Assembly (NCBI GenBank): GCA_964602715.1
Contig: CAZRSB010000005.1
Location: 7,178 to 71,177 of the forward strand
Source of the DNA: Natronoplasma sp964602715
Lineage (GTDB): Archaea; Thermoplasmatota; Thermoplasmata; Halarchaeoplasmatales; Halarchaeoplasmataceae
Reading direction: 5' to 3'
DNA length: 64,000 nucleotides
Shown here: positions 25,496-34,417 of the stretch, piece by piece
Numbering within the stretch: the first letter of the stretch is position 1
How the letters are laid out: each line of letters starts with the position of its first letter
Notes under the pieces: model-generated
Told to the model about the DNA's origin: nothing
The model's database searches: none
Seen by the model: only the letters and a program-made list of their open reading frames with translations
Made by a program: the position numbers and the translations under genes

Positions 25496-25764
25496 TATCT
25501 ATTTAAAATATGTTTTTTCATTATAAGAGAAAAACTCTTATTAATGTTTTAACTAATTTAATAAAATATAAACAATTACTGTTTAATGGTTTTCATATTA
25601 GCTAAATAATGGTTATTCGGTTTTTTTCCAAACCATCTTTAAAGGAAAAACATTATTTTTTATTGTTTTGCGTTATAGCCTAACAAATATTCATAATAAG
25701 TTAATAATGGTCTTGCATTATATTTGATTAACCAATAACTTCTCTAAAAGGAAGATTATAACTG

Positions 25765-25815
25765 TGTCGTAATAAATAATATGATTTACGACATCTTACT
25801 TATTTATATATAAAG
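25765..25815 (+). promoter_or_regulatory. Palindromic operator and TATA box without a following gene
   Basis: TGTCGTAA (25765-25772) and its exact complement TTACGACA (25786-25793) are followed by TATTTATATATAAAG (25801-25815), a strong archaeal TATA box. Further ACGTCGTA and CCGACAT motifs lie just downstream. This looks like a regulated promoter. Confidence 0.5.
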
Positions 25816-25832
25816 CTTACGTCGTATTAGTT

Positions 25833-25920
25833 ATGTTTTCCGACATCCTTCTTTTTCTATATTTAAGTGTTTCGTCATTTGTTCCGATCTAAAGGTAAGA
25901 AGCCGGAAGTTTACCTTTTT
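25833..25920 (+). ncRNA. Possible small transcript with terminal hairpin
   Basis: About 25 bp after the TATA box is an ATG opening a 19-residue hydrophobic peptide (MFSDILLFLYLSVSSFVPI, stop 25890-25892). It is followed at once by an 8-bp hairpin, AAAGGTAA/TTACCTTT (25891-25898, 25911-25918), and a T run. It could be a small RNA, a micropeptide gene, or neither. Confidence 0.3.
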
Positions 25921-26199
25921 TCCTCCTTAGAGGGTACATTCCGCGTCTAAAAAATACTAAAGTATCGACTTTTTGGATTTTCCCTTAGTTTTTCTAATTT
26001 TTTGCACAATCATAAATGATACAGTTGCTTAATTAGTTTAAGTTTAAACAAAATTAACTAAAATTTTAATACTATATGTAAAATATGGTTTTCTGATATT
26101 TTCGAATAACCATGATTTTAAAATTTATTTTATAGGTTTAGTATTTGCATGAACATCTTTATTAATTTAGACTTGATGCAAAAACAATTATGGGTTTTT

Positions 26200-26322
26200 T
26201 CAAATGAAAATCAACTTCCATTTTTCACCTAATATTACCAATCTAGTTTCTTCTTCATCGCAAGTTCGCCCTAATAATTTCCATATACTTCCATCGAGGA
26301 GAAGGCCGTCTTTTTCTAACAT
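26200..26322 (-). pseudogene. Gene fragment beside tRNA-Gln
   Basis: The minus strand has 40 codons from ATG 26322 with normal coding texture: MLEKDGLLLDGSIWKLLG, then CDEEETRLVILGEKWKLI. The frame is open upstream to 26349 (YTAKELKE) with no standard start, and no family is recognised. Most likely the 3' end of a lost gene, or a very small protein. Confidence 0.3.
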
Positions 26323-26362
26323 TTCTTTTAATTCTTTAGCAGTATATATCTAATGAAACAGA

Positions 26363-26435
26363 TAGCCCGGGGCGGATTCGAACCGCCGTCACAGGCTCCA
26401 AAGGCCCATATGATTGACCGCTACACCACCGGGCT
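26363..26435 (-). tRNA. tRNA-Gln (TTG anticodon)
   Basis: The minus strand starts AGCCCGG and ends CCGGGCT plus discriminator A. The anticodon arm TGGGC CTTTGGA GCCTG gives anticodon TTG; the T arm GGCGG TTCGAAT CCGCC pairs perfectly. No intron and no encoded CCA. Confidence 0.92.
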
Positions 26436-26497
26436 ATTGCGTATCAAGAGTGCGGTGGTAACTAGGAATTTCTAATTCCTAAGCACCACCGGGTTAT
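26424..26497. repeat. Duplicated tRNA-Gln 5' end with hairpin
   Basis: CACCACCGGGCTAT (26424-26437, inside tRNA-Gln) recurs as CACCACCGGGTTAT (26484-26497). The copy forms the right arm of a hairpin: GGTGGT (26454-26459) with ACCACC (26485-26490), and TAGGAATT (26463-26470) with AATTCCTA (26474-26481) around a three-base loop. It lies where the tRNA primary transcript would begin. Confidence 0.5.
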
Positions 26498-26542
26498 AGG
26501 GTATTAGCACTTTAGAGAAAAAGAAAAAATATATAATTGTTT

Positions 26543-28297
26543 TCACCAAAAGGTCGAGAAAATCAATAGAGTGAGGATCAATTGAAAACTAAAACTGATT
26601 ATGATAGCATATGGTAAAGTTTTCAACATAGTCTCTGCTATAGCATTCATCCTTTCTGTATTTATTGTACCCATCAGCTCTATATCTTTGATAGTATCAG
26701 TTTCAGCAGCTACTTCAACTGGTTCAAGATCTTTTTTAGCCTCTTCGATGAGTTTCCTCAGATCTTTAACTAATTTATGATCAGATACATCCTCACCCAG
26801 CGGGTAATGACTGCGAAACAAAGTATTTACCTCATGGGTATCAGAGGTGTGAACTTCAGCTACATCAACTAAATCATCTATACCTTCAATTATCTTTCCT
26901 CTGAAGCCGGGAGCCATATTATTTCCATCGATTAGTATCTGACAGTTTAACTGATCTTCAACCTCTAAGAGGGCAACTTTAACACCTTCATCAGCAATAC
27001 CACTATTTTTATATTCTTTTTTGGTAGAAATACCTAATCTTAGATCGTGTTTATCTAAGGTCTTGATATCTTTCAGAACTTTAAATGATTTTTTAATTAT
27101 TCTTCGAGCCTTTTTACTGGGATAGAAAACGTTACTGACTCTTCTAGTACCACAATTATGAGAATCTATCACACCTATGTTTTTGATACCGAGAGATTCG
27201 CCTTTAAGAGAAATAATCTTATCTACAGAAGCATGAATATCTTCTGCAGGTTCTGGGTAGAAAGATAAACTAGTTAGCACATTGTCTCCAAAACATTGAG
27301 CACCCACTATACCTCCTTCATTTTTTTGGATATATTTACTAGCTTTTTTGTGATATTTAAGATCATCAAAATCCTTTTTTATAGAATTAACCAATATTTC
27401 ACAATCTTTTTCTCTCACAGGATTGATGGAATGATTTGAAGGCGAGTGAAAAGTAAACACATAAGGATATTCTTTTATATTTTTAGATAATATTTCTGGT
27501 AATCGAGATCCTCCAACCCCTTTTAATGGTCCGGGATGGAAACCAGGGAGAACAAATAGAGCCTTATCTTGTTTATCCTTTTTCTTTCTAAATGAAAAAA
27601 ATTTGTATTCTATGTCACCTTCGATTGAATTATTACTAAAGAACTCCTCTAATTCTTTTCTACCCTCTAGGTCCCCATTAACCGATTTTATGATCATATT
27701 GCCAACTTTCATCGTGGGAGTTCCTAAATCTTTTTCGAAAGGTCTATTGATATATTTTATCAATATAAGCACTATTATTGATCCAATAAATATCGTTATC
27801 AAATAAGCCGAGATGTTTCTAATATTTAAATCGTAAAATATCTGAAAAAACGGTATAGGTAACAAAGATTGAAGGATACTTGGCATATATGATTTTTTAG
27901 GATCATGTTGAAAATTCCCAGTATTGCTTAAAAATCTGAAGGAAATAGGAAATGCTATCGCCAACATGATCGCCTGATCTATCGGTATGTTCAATATCAC
28001 TACTAACATAAAAGTGATAACCGTTGAGGTCAGAGAAATCAATGCTATTATTCCGGACTGTCTGTAATTCATACCGCAATTAAATAATTTGAAAAAGGGT
28101 AAAATGAAAACAGAAAGAATCGTTGGAATTAGAAATACGCTAACAGCGGCGATAATTGATCCAACTTCAATAGTTGGGAAAAAAAATACAGATATTAGGG
28201 TAAGTGTTACCATACCTATAATTTGAACTGATAACTTGGGTAATCTAAAAAACAATGATCGAACTTCTCTTTCTGATAACATTAATTTGTTTTCCAT
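26543..28297 (-). CDS. DUF2070 membrane protein
   Basis: 584 residues. About six N-terminal transmembrane helices (residues 15-185) lead to a large soluble domain (about 195-545) and one final helix (562-582). The soluble part has conserved His-rich motifs: FVLPGFHPGPLKGVGG, FTFHSPSNHSINPVR, IGVIDSHNCGTRR and TSDTHEVNTLF, which look metal- or phosphate-binding. DUF2070 is an archaeal family of unknown function. It sits two bases after the GGGP synthase gene, so a link to membrane lipids or the cell surface is plausible. Confidence 0.87.
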   Translation of the reverse strand: MENKLMLSEREVRSLFFRLPKLSVQIIGMVTLTLISVFFFPTIEVGSIIAAVSVFLIPTILSVFILPFFKLFNCGMNYRQSGIIALISLTSTVITFMLVVILNIPIDQAIMLAIAFPISFRFLSNTGNFQHDPKKSYMPSILQSLLPIPFFQIFYDLNIRNISAYLITIFIGSIIVLILIKYINRPFEKDLGTPTMKVGNMIIKSVNGDLEGRKELEEFFSNNSIEGDIEYKFFSFRKKKDKQDKALFVLPGFHPGPLKGVGGSRLPEILSKNIKEYPYVFTFHSPSNHSINPVREKDCEILVNSIKKDFDDLKYHKKASKYIQKNEGGIVGAQCFGDNVLTSLSFYPEPAEDIHASVDKIISLKGESLGIKNIGVIDSHNCGTRRVSNVFYPSKKARRIIKKSFKVLKDIKTLDKHDLRLGISTKKEYKNSGIADEGVKVALLEVEDQLNCQILIDGNNMAPGFRGKIIEGIDDLVDVAEVHTSDTHEVNTLFRSHYPLGEDVSDHKLVKDLRKLIEEAKKDLEPVEVAAETDTIKDIELMGTINTERMNAIAETMLKTLPYAIIISFSFQLILTLLIFSTFW

Positions 28298-28299
28298 AT

Positions 28300-29040
28300 C
28301 TAATCTTCTTTTATAGCTTCAATAAGATCTTTAATCCTACTGCTCAAGTTAGAGGACTCTTCTAATACGGTCCCAGTAACTATGATATCGGCTCCGGCTT
28401 CTACTCTAGCACGCGCTTGCTCTGCATACCGAATACCTCCTCCAACTACTAAAGGTATGTCTAGATTTTCTTTACAGGTCTTGATCATTTCTAGCGGGAC
28501 TGGATCGGAGGCTCCCGAGCCCGCTTCTAAATAAAATAGCTCCATTCCAAGATATTGTGCAGCCAGCCCAAAATTCAATGCAACTTCTGGCTCATCTCTT
28601 GGAATAAGATCAGCTTGACCAACTTCACCTACAGTCATTCCTGGTTCTACTACTACATATCCCATCGGAATTGGCTCGATACCCATTTTTTTTATAAAAG
28701 GGGCACCAGCTACTTGTTCTCCAATCACTCTATTTAAATCTCTTGAGTTCAACATACTCATGAAATAGATAGCATCTACATGAGGTGAGATGGCACCAGC
28801 TTCCGTTGGAAAATGAATTACTGGTAATTTTATTTTCTTTTTAATTGCCTTTACAGTTTTTGATAAATTTTCTTGAGTTATTCCGGTAGAACCTCCGACC
28901 ATTATAGCGTCTGTTCCTGTATTTTCAAGAGCCTTTGCTATTTTCGCAGCGGTTTTAGGGCTCTGCTCATCGGGATCTATTAGACCCATGTGTAATGTTT
29001 CAGTATCCATCATATTTAGTAAACTTTCTAATACCTTCAT
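28300..29040 (-). CDS. Geranylgeranylglyceryl phosphate synthase
   Basis: 246 residues, TIM barrel of the PcrB/GGGPS family. It joins geranylgeranyl diphosphate to sn-glycerol-1-phosphate, the first committed step of archaeal ether lipids. Motifs: HMGLIDPDEQSPKTAAKI, IMVGGSTGITQENL, FMSMLNSRDLN, YLEAGSGASDPVPLEMI and VVGGGIRYAEQARARVEAGA. Overlaps the UbiA gene by 4 bp, so the two successive lipid enzymes are coupled. Confidence 0.95.
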   Translation of the reverse strand: MKVLESLLNMMDTETLHMGLIDPDEQSPKTAAKIAKALENTGTDAIMVGGSTGITQENLSKTVKAIKKKIKLPVIHFPTEAGAISPHVDAIYFMSMLNSRDLNRVIGEQVAGAPFIKKMGIEPIPMGYVVVEPGMTVGEVGQADLIPRDEPEVALNFGLAAQYLGMELFYLEAGSGASDPVPLEMIKTCKENLDIPLVVGGGIRYAEQARARVEAGADIIVTGTVLEESSNLSSRIKDLIEAIKED

Positions 29041-29858
29041 GTTAAACCTCCAATTAGGAAAGCAATGAGCGCTACAACCATCGCCACCTTTATGAATTTT
29101 TGTGATTTAGCTGGTGATTTAAGTAATAAAAGGGAGTATATAAATATTCCATTTGCTAAGAGGACTACGATCAAATAATAAATAGAGAAAAGTCCTAAAA
29201 TGAAAGGAATTGGCGAAAAAATCACACCTAAGACAATAAATGAAACTGCGGTATATTCTGCTTTTTTTGGTCCTACTATCATAGGAAAAGTTTTTCTGTC
29301 TAGGTCTCCTTCTAGATCCTGTATGTCTTTGATTATTTCTCTTCCTCCAGTAGCGAAAAAAGCTAGCAATCCAAGTAAGGCTGGAAGTTCTAATTCACCA
29401 TAAATCGAACCACCAAATAAAAAGACCATGCCTGTCAAGAGAGATATGATAAGATTCCCTACTAATCCCTGTTTTTTGAATTTGACTTCATACATGATCA
29501 TTAATATTACAGCCAAGATAACGATAATTTGAGGTAGCCATGGGTCTAATAAAAAAGACAAAATCAACCCTATTGCGAATAGAATTCCAGAAAAAACAAT
29601 GGTTTTCTCAGGAGTTATATCTCCTGAAGGTATCGGTCTCTCAGGATGATTTATTTCATCAGTTTCCCTGTCCATATAATCATTAAGGCTGTTTCCTGCT
29701 GCAGTATAAAAGAAAACTATGCTCATGCCGAGCACTGTGATATAAAGAATATCCTGCTCTAGAAATCCTAGTCCAAACAGAGTTATCATTACAATAGGGA
29801 TGCTGAAAGAAGATATCAAACAATTTACTGGTCTAATCAGTTTTAATAAGGGTCTCAT
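29037..29858 (-). CDS. Digeranylgeranylglyceryl phosphate synthase (UbiA family)
   Basis: 273 residues with about eight hydrophobic helices. The two Asp-rich prenyl-diphosphate motifs are NDYMDRETDEINHPERPIPS and DIQDLEGDLDRKTFP. The second prenylation of archaeal lipid follows GGGP synthase, encoded by the overlapping gene downstream. This makes the DGGGP synthase assignment much firmer than for an isolated UbiA. It acts in the membrane and heads the lipid operon. Confidence 0.93.
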   Translation of the reverse strand: MRPLLKLIRPVNCLISSFSIPIVMITLFGLGFLEQDILYITVLGMSIVFFYTAAGNSLNDYMDRETDEINHPERPIPSGDITPEKTIVFSGILFAIGLILSFLLDPWLPQIIVILAVILMIMYEVKFKKQGLVGNLIISLLTGMVFLFGGSIYGELELPALLGLLAFFATGGREIIKDIQDLEGDLDRKTFPMIVGPKKAEYTAVSFIVLGVIFSPIPFILGLFSIYYLIVVLLANGIFIYSLLLLKSPAKSQKFIKVAMVVALIAFLIGGLT

Positions 29859-29969
29859 TTATGACTCAATTTATGAAAGTCAGAGTTACTTTTATATCTT
29901 TGGTGAATCTGAAACTCTAAATCAACAGTAAGACTTTAATACATGATATAATTTTGGTTATTGCGAATT

Positions 29970-30042
<73 letters not shown>

Positions 30043-30243
30043 CTCTTCTTTTTAAATATAGAGTTCAGTTCCCTATCGAATTTTCCGGTACTATACGAAC
30101 CGTCTCATGTAAAAAATAATTTAAACTAAATCCTCAATCAATAAAACACAATTCCATTCCAAAAAAACCAAGCCTCTCTACGAACCCCGATTCAAAAAGT
30201 TTAAACAGTAAGACAAAACCTGATTTTATCCACCTCTAGGTGC

Positions 30244-31005
30244 GTGAAAATGTTATTCGACGAAACAGTAGTCGAATCAATCGCTGGATCGATGCCAGTT
30301 TGGGCCGCCGTCCTAATGGTCTTCATCTCATACCTTGGAAGCATATACCTTATTCTTCCCTCAACCATAATAGTTTATTTTCGAAAAACTAGCTGGCAAA
30401 CCGGTACTTGGTTGGGGGCTATACTAGGAGGCTATGGAACATTTACCGCAATCAAACCCTTCTTTGAAATCCCTAGACCTATAGCAAAAAACGTTTCGAC
30501 ACCGCTTGCTGGTCTAGCCCTTCCATTGGGTTTCGAACAGTTGCACCGATTCGCTGTCGAGCTCACCACTCCAAGCTTTCCCAGTGGTCACGCCACAGCC
30601 ATGACCGTATTTTTGGGCCTATTCGTTACTGACCTTGACATCGGAACCTTCCGTCGGAGATTAACCCTCGCGATAATTTGGATAGGATCGGTCGGTTTTT
30701 CTCGAGTCGCGCTCGGTACCCATTACATCGGCGACATTCTTGGAGGTATTCTAATAGGGATTGTTTTTCTTTGGCTCGTTTTCAAACTCCGGAAAAAGAT
30801 CGCAATTGAAAAATGGTGGGTTTTAGATCCAGGAGAAGGGATCCTGCTTTTAGCCATTATGCCTGCACTAGCTACCATCGTCGGAGGACGGATAATCGAC
30901 GGCATCGTTTTGCTCATGGGCATAACTATCACATTTATTGCGCATCGAAGTCTTGACATACGTAACCTCGATTTTCAAGAATTGAAAAACAAAATAGGGC
31001 GATAG
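30244..31005 (+). CDS. PAP2-family membrane phosphatase
   Basis: 253 residues, about six transmembrane helices. The phosphatase signature is complete: KPFFEIPRP, PSFPSGHA and SRVALGTHYIGDILGG (KX6RP, PSGH, SRX5HX3D). It would dephosphorylate lipid phosphates such as isoprenyl diphosphates on the outer face. The gene has more G+C and C-ending codons (CTC, ATC, GCC) than its neighbours and resembles haloarchaeal proteins, suggesting transfer. An insertion-sequence-type end lies 56 bp after its stop. Start GTG 30244 (AGGTG upstream) or ATG 30250. Confidence 0.87.
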   Translation: MKMLFDETVVESIAGSMPVWAAVLMVFISYLGSIYLILPSTIIVYFRKTSWQTGTWLGAILGGYGTFTAIKPFFEIPRPIAKNVSTPLAGLALPLGFEQLHRFAVELTTPSFPSGHATAMTVFLGLFVTDLDIGTFRRRLTLAIIWIGSVGFSRVALGTHYIGDILGGILIGIVFLWLVFKLRKKIAIEKWWVLDPGEGILLLAIMPALATIVGGRIIDGIVLLMGITITFIAHRSLDIRNLDFQELKNKIGR

Positions 31006-31394
31006 ACTGATTCTCACCATGTGCTCTAGTTTCAAAATTTTTTAAAATTTTAATTATGAGCCTGTCTGAGAAGTAGTGATTTATAAAGACTGATTATATA
31101 CGATGTTGTTCCTGTTTATTTCCGGTAACTTGTGTTTTGGATTACAAATGTCTTCAATTTGATTATCATCTATAGGTGATCTAGTTATTATGTGCGGGAG
31201 ATGATGATCGGATGGAGTGAGATGATCGTGATCAGTGTTATAAATCTTTTATTGAATGAGTCCATTCTCAACTGGGCGGCTCGCCTCTGCACAGCGCTCT
31301 TCTCATTATTTATTAAATCGTTAAGATATGTTCTTTTAGTCTTCTATTTGCTGGGAAAAGATGAAATGTATGCTTAACAATAGTAATTACTAAA
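31006..31394. other. Gene-free interval with an IS-type end
   Basis: CTGTCTGAGAAGTAGTGAT at 31062-31080 matches the terminal repeats of the 4353-4486 element at about 15 of 19 positions. No matching second end and no transposase is seen. A 61-codon ORF at 31192-31377 lacks a ribosome site and any family resemblance, so I do not call it. Confidence 0.45.
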
Positions 31395-31931
31395 ATGTCT
31401 TCCCTGATACCAATATATTCACTAGGACATTCAGACTACAGATCTGATACGTTTATGGACCTACTCATAAAGAAAGAAATAGAGGTTTTGATCGACATAA
31501 GAAGATATCCAAATTCTGATATATACACTTATTTTAGTAAGGATGATCTGAAAAACGATCTGAAATTAGCTGATATAAAATACGTTTGGAAAGGGGAAGA
31601 ACTAGGCGGATACAGGGAAGAAATGATGGAAGAAGATCCTTTAAATGATGCATGGGATTATTCGGGATACAGAGCCTATGCGGGTCATGCTTTTTCTACA
31701 GAATTTCAAGACTCTTTAGAAACCTTGCTCGATCTATCGGATAAAAAACAAATAGCGATAATGTGCGCAGAAACAAATTACAAGAAATGTTATAGGAGGA
31801 TACTTTGTGATTGGTTACTAGCCAAAGAAAAAAAGGTTATCCATATTATGGAAAATAAGGAGATAGAGCATGAATTTACCGATTTCGCTATCATCCATGA
31901 CGACAAAGTTGTTTATCCTAAAAAATTTTAG
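31395..31931 (+). CDS. DUF488 family protein
   Basis: 178 residues. DUF488 signatures: IYSLGHSDYRSDTFMDLL, VLIDIRRYPNSD, WKGEELGGYRE, and the conserved cysteine segment IAIMCAETNYKKCYRRILCD. The family's function is not established; the conserved Cys and Arg residues suggest a redox or nucleic-acid-related role. It converges with the creatininase-family gene, overlapping stop to stop by 4 bases. Confidence 0.83.
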   Translation: MSSLIPIYSLGHSDYRSDTFMDLLIKKEIEVLIDIRRYPNSDIYTYFSKDDLKNDLKLADIKYVWKGEELGGYREEMMEEDPLNDAWDYSGYRAYAGHAFSTEFQDSLETLLDLSDKKQIAIMCAETNYKKCYRRILCDWLLAKEKKVIHIMENKEIEHEFTDFAIIHDDKVVYPKKF

Positions 31932-32704
31932 GACATCAATTTTTTTCTTTTTTCATCGATACGATCAGCAAGATCGGAGGATAAATTTTCCAAGATAGCT
32001 TCACCGGCTTTTTTTGAAGCCTTTCTTGGATCTCCAAGGACGCCATTATCTGTATAATGCTTAAGCCCTTCTGTAAACAAGGAAGTCTCATCTAAACTTC
32101 CTTCATAGCCCTTCTGTAATCTTTCTTCATCAACATATCCCTCATTTATAGCCAACAAAACTGAAGTTTCTGTAGCACCAGCATGAATTGCTTTTTCATC
32201 ATATTCTATACCTGATTCTTTCAATGATTCTTGCATCACTTCTGTATTTCTATCTAGATCGGAAACAAGTAAGATCTTTGCTTCATTTAATTTTTTAGAT
32301 ATTTTTGGAGCAATAGCATCTGTAGGGGCAAAATTCCCCCCGTGAAAAGGGGCGAGAGCGATGAAGTCAACTCCATGTTTCTCTAAGGAGAGACAATATT
32401 CTTCCAAAATTCCCATAAAAAGCTCAGATGAAAATGAAATTGTGCCTGGAAAATCCATATGATGGTTTGAAACACCTGGTCTGATGGTAGGAGCGACCAA
32501 AACATATTCAAGCTTTTGAGCTATCCTTTTACCTAACTCATCAGAGATTATTGTATCGGTATTAAGAGGCATGTGAGGACCGTGCTGTTCAAAAGATCCC
32601 ATCATTATCAGAGCTGTATCTTTCCCTTTTTCTATGGCCTCTTCTACTTCCTTCCAACTCATCATTTTCATCTCAAGTCCACTCTTACGATTCATGATAC
32701 CCAT
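31928..32704 (-). CDS. Creatininase-family amidohydrolase
   Basis: 258 residues. Metal-site motifs: ALIMMGSFEQHGPHMPLNTD, RPGVSNHHMDFPGTIS, LAPFHGGNFAP and AIHAGATETSVLLAI. In archaea this family includes ArfB, which deformylates a riboflavin/F420 precursor, besides creatinine and peptide amidases; I cannot choose among them. MKMMSWKEVEEAI at ATG 32671 is a likelier start than ATG 32704. It follows the hemerythrin gene by about 20-55 bases and is probably co-transcribed. Confidence 0.82.
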   Translation of the reverse strand: MGIMNRKSGLEMKMMSWKEVEEAIEKGKDTALIMMGSFEQHGPHMPLNTDTIISDELGKRIAQKLEYVLVAPTIRPGVSNHHMDFPGTISFSSELFMGILEEYCLSLEKHGVDFIALAPFHGGNFAPTDAIAPKISKKLNEAKILLVSDLDRNTEVMQESLKESGIEYDEKAIHAGATETSVLLAINEGYVDEERLQKGYEGSLDETSLFTEGLKHYTDNGVLGDPRKASKKAGEAILENLSSDLADRIDEKRKKLMS

Positions 32705-32726
32705 ATAAGATAAGCAATGAAAAAGT

Positions 32727-33152
32727 CTATTGAATATCCTCTTTGCTTACATTTTCTTCTTTTTTCTTCAGATGTTCCCGAAATTTGAGATCTTCATATC
32801 GAAGATGCTCCATAAACCAATCAATAATATATTTGTTTATTTTTTCGGCCATATCATCCTTATAGCCCTCTTTCTTTACTCTTTTTATCATGTTATCTGT
32901 AAAAAGTTTGAACTGTTCATGTTCATCCTTTTGGTATTCTAACAGTGGGAAATTATATTTTGACATATGCTTTTCTTCAGTTTTGAAGTGGTTTTCACTG
33001 TAAGAACTGATAAAATCCATTGTTTCTTCTAAATATTCTTCATCAATCGTCTCTTCCTCTGAAAGAATTTTGGATAGTTCATTCATCTTTTCAATAAGTT
33101 TTTTATGCTGCTCATCTATCTCATCGATACCTACTTGAGTTTTGAACTCCAA
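32727..33152 (-). CDS. Bacteriohemerythrin
   Basis: 141 residues. Di-iron ligands in order: IDEQHKKLIEKMNEL, NHFKTEEKHMSKYNFPLLEY, KDEHEQFKLF and WFMEHLRYEDLKF, matching the His/Glu/Asp pattern of oxygen-binding hemerythrins. The C-terminus is a charged tail. It is stand-alone, not fused to a receptor. In an anaerobe it could bind or deliver O2; together with the peroxiredoxin and ferritin-like genes it suggests exposure to oxygen. Confidence 0.9.
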   Translation of the reverse strand: MEFKTQVGIDEIDEQHKKLIEKMNELSKILSEEETIDEEYLEETMDFISSYSENHFKTEEKHMSKYNFPLLEYQKDEHEQFKLFTDNMIKRVKKEGYKDDMAEKINKYIIDWFMEHLRYEDLKFREHLKKKEENVSKEDIQ

Positions 33153-33247
33153 CTATAAGGCGAATCAACTATAGGCATTTTTTAACCTCTCTCAACATGA
33201 TTTAGAAAGAAATACATAAATATTCCTAATAAATATGAATTTTTGAA

Positions 33248-34417
33248 TCACTCTAGATCGATGATACTTAGTGGAACTAACATTTCGTCTTCAGACAAGC
33301 CACCGTGATTTCCTATCATCACATGTTCGTCTTCATATTCTAGAGCATCATTGAATATGTAGTTCTCATCCATTATCAGGACATAATCTCCTATCCTCTC
33401 TAAAAATTTTGGCTCTGGATCATGTATTCCAAAATAACCTTTTTTGACAAGATCTTTGCTTTCTTTAAGGTCACTAACATCACTGAAATGATCTTCCCAA
33501 TAATTCACAAAATTATCAGTTTTAGACGGACGAACATAGCAGAATATAGTTCTATTATCTCCACAAAAAGGAACTGTTAAACACTTTTTAAATTCAGGAT
33601 GATTTTCTAATTGAAAAGCCTTCCTTTCAGAACTGTTGACAAAACCATGGTCTGAGGTGATCAAAATAGAAGTATCGGTATCTTTGATTTGTTCTATGAA
33701 TTCGCCCAATTTAATACAAATTTTGAGAAATTCATTTGAGGCTGAGGTGCTATTAGTTCCATCGTCATGAGATACTCTATCAAATGCATTCCAGTAAGCT
33801 TTAATATATTTCTTTTCATCATTGATCCCTATTATTTTCACTATTTTTTGAAAACAATCCTCTAGAGTCCTATACCCTATTTTTTTATAAGCAGGAGTAA
33901 AATGGGAATTGAACTCCGAATCTTTTAATTTTTGAAGAGTTACGTTGTAAAACTGCCTATCTGTTTCTCTACTTTCTAAAAGTGATCTAGAAGGTAATAC
34001 TGAAGAGATATTGATATCGAACTTTTCAAATGATATATCTGCGAATCTACCTTTAAATGGGAGTATAGTAGTTACCATACCAAATTCTTTCAACCAAGTA
34101 TACCAACCTGTAACTGTGTGTTGTTGAGGAGGGTAACCAGTATAAAATGTGGGAATAGCAGAGGCTGTTGAAGAAGGGAAAACAGTTTTGAGTTTAGAAA
34201 GAAGGTTTTCATAGATAACATTATCTTTCCCTTTTTCTTTAAGGTATTTGTAACCAATCCCATCTAATATGAGAAGTATTATATTTTTTGATGATTTTAA
34301 GTTATTATGATCGATATGTGAAAGAGAAGGGTAAGAGGGTTCTAAATCAAAGGTTTTAACCAACGAACTCATCAAGTTAACAATGCTATTTTTTTTATAT
34401 GTTGGTTTTATCTTCAT
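33248..34417 (-). CDS. Alkaline phosphatase superfamily phosphodiesterase
   Basis: 389 residues. Metal-site pattern of the type I phosphodiesterase/nucleotide pyrophosphatase branch: ILLILDGIGYKYLKEKG (Asp), VFPSSTASAIPTFYTGYPPQ (Ser/Thr nucleophile), SILITSDHGFVN (Asp-His) and IGNHGGLSEDEMLVPL (His). No signal peptide is visible, so probably cytoplasmic. Overlaps the epimerase gene by 4 bp, which suggests a shared pathway, but the substrate is unknown. Confidence 0.82.
   Translation of the reverse strand: MKIKPTYKKNSIVNLMSSLVKTFDLEPSYPSLSHIDHNNLKSSKNIILLILDGIGYKYLKEKGKDNVIYENLLSKLKTVFPSSTASAIPTFYTGYPPQQHTVTGWYTWLKEFGMVTTILPFKGRFADISFEKFDINISSVLPSRSLLESRETDRQFYNVTLQKLKDSEFNSHFTPAYKKIGYRTLEDCFQKIVKIIGINDEKKYIKAYWNAFDRVSHDDGTNSTSASNEFLKICIKLGEFIEQIKDTDTSILITSDHGFVNSSERKAFQLENHPEFKKCLTVPFCGDNRTIFCYVRPSKTDNFVNYWEDHFSDVSDLKESKDLVKKGYFGIHDPEPKFLERIGDYVLIMDENYIFNDALEYEDEHVMIGNHGGLSEDEMLVPLSIIDLE

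Larger units (their letters stand above)
25496..26362. other. Long AT-rich gene-poor interval
   Basis: About 870 bp with no normal gene. It contains a 16-bp inverted repeat (15 of 16 match) at 25604-25619 and 26103-26118, the sequence AAATAATGGTTATTCG and its complement. It also holds a TGTCGTAA/TTACGACA palindrome with a strong TATA box, a possible small transcript and a gene fragment (listed separately). It is the longest empty stretch here; an origin or an RNA locus are both possible. Confidence 0.5.

Noticed and set aside
25496..26362. Replication origin as a positive call
   Set aside because: No cdc6/orc1 gene nearby and no recognisable origin-recognition-box set; kept only as an open possibility.
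31192..31377. 61-codon ORF between PAP2 and DUF488 genes
   Set aside because: No ribosome site, no TATA box at leaderless distance and no family resemblance.
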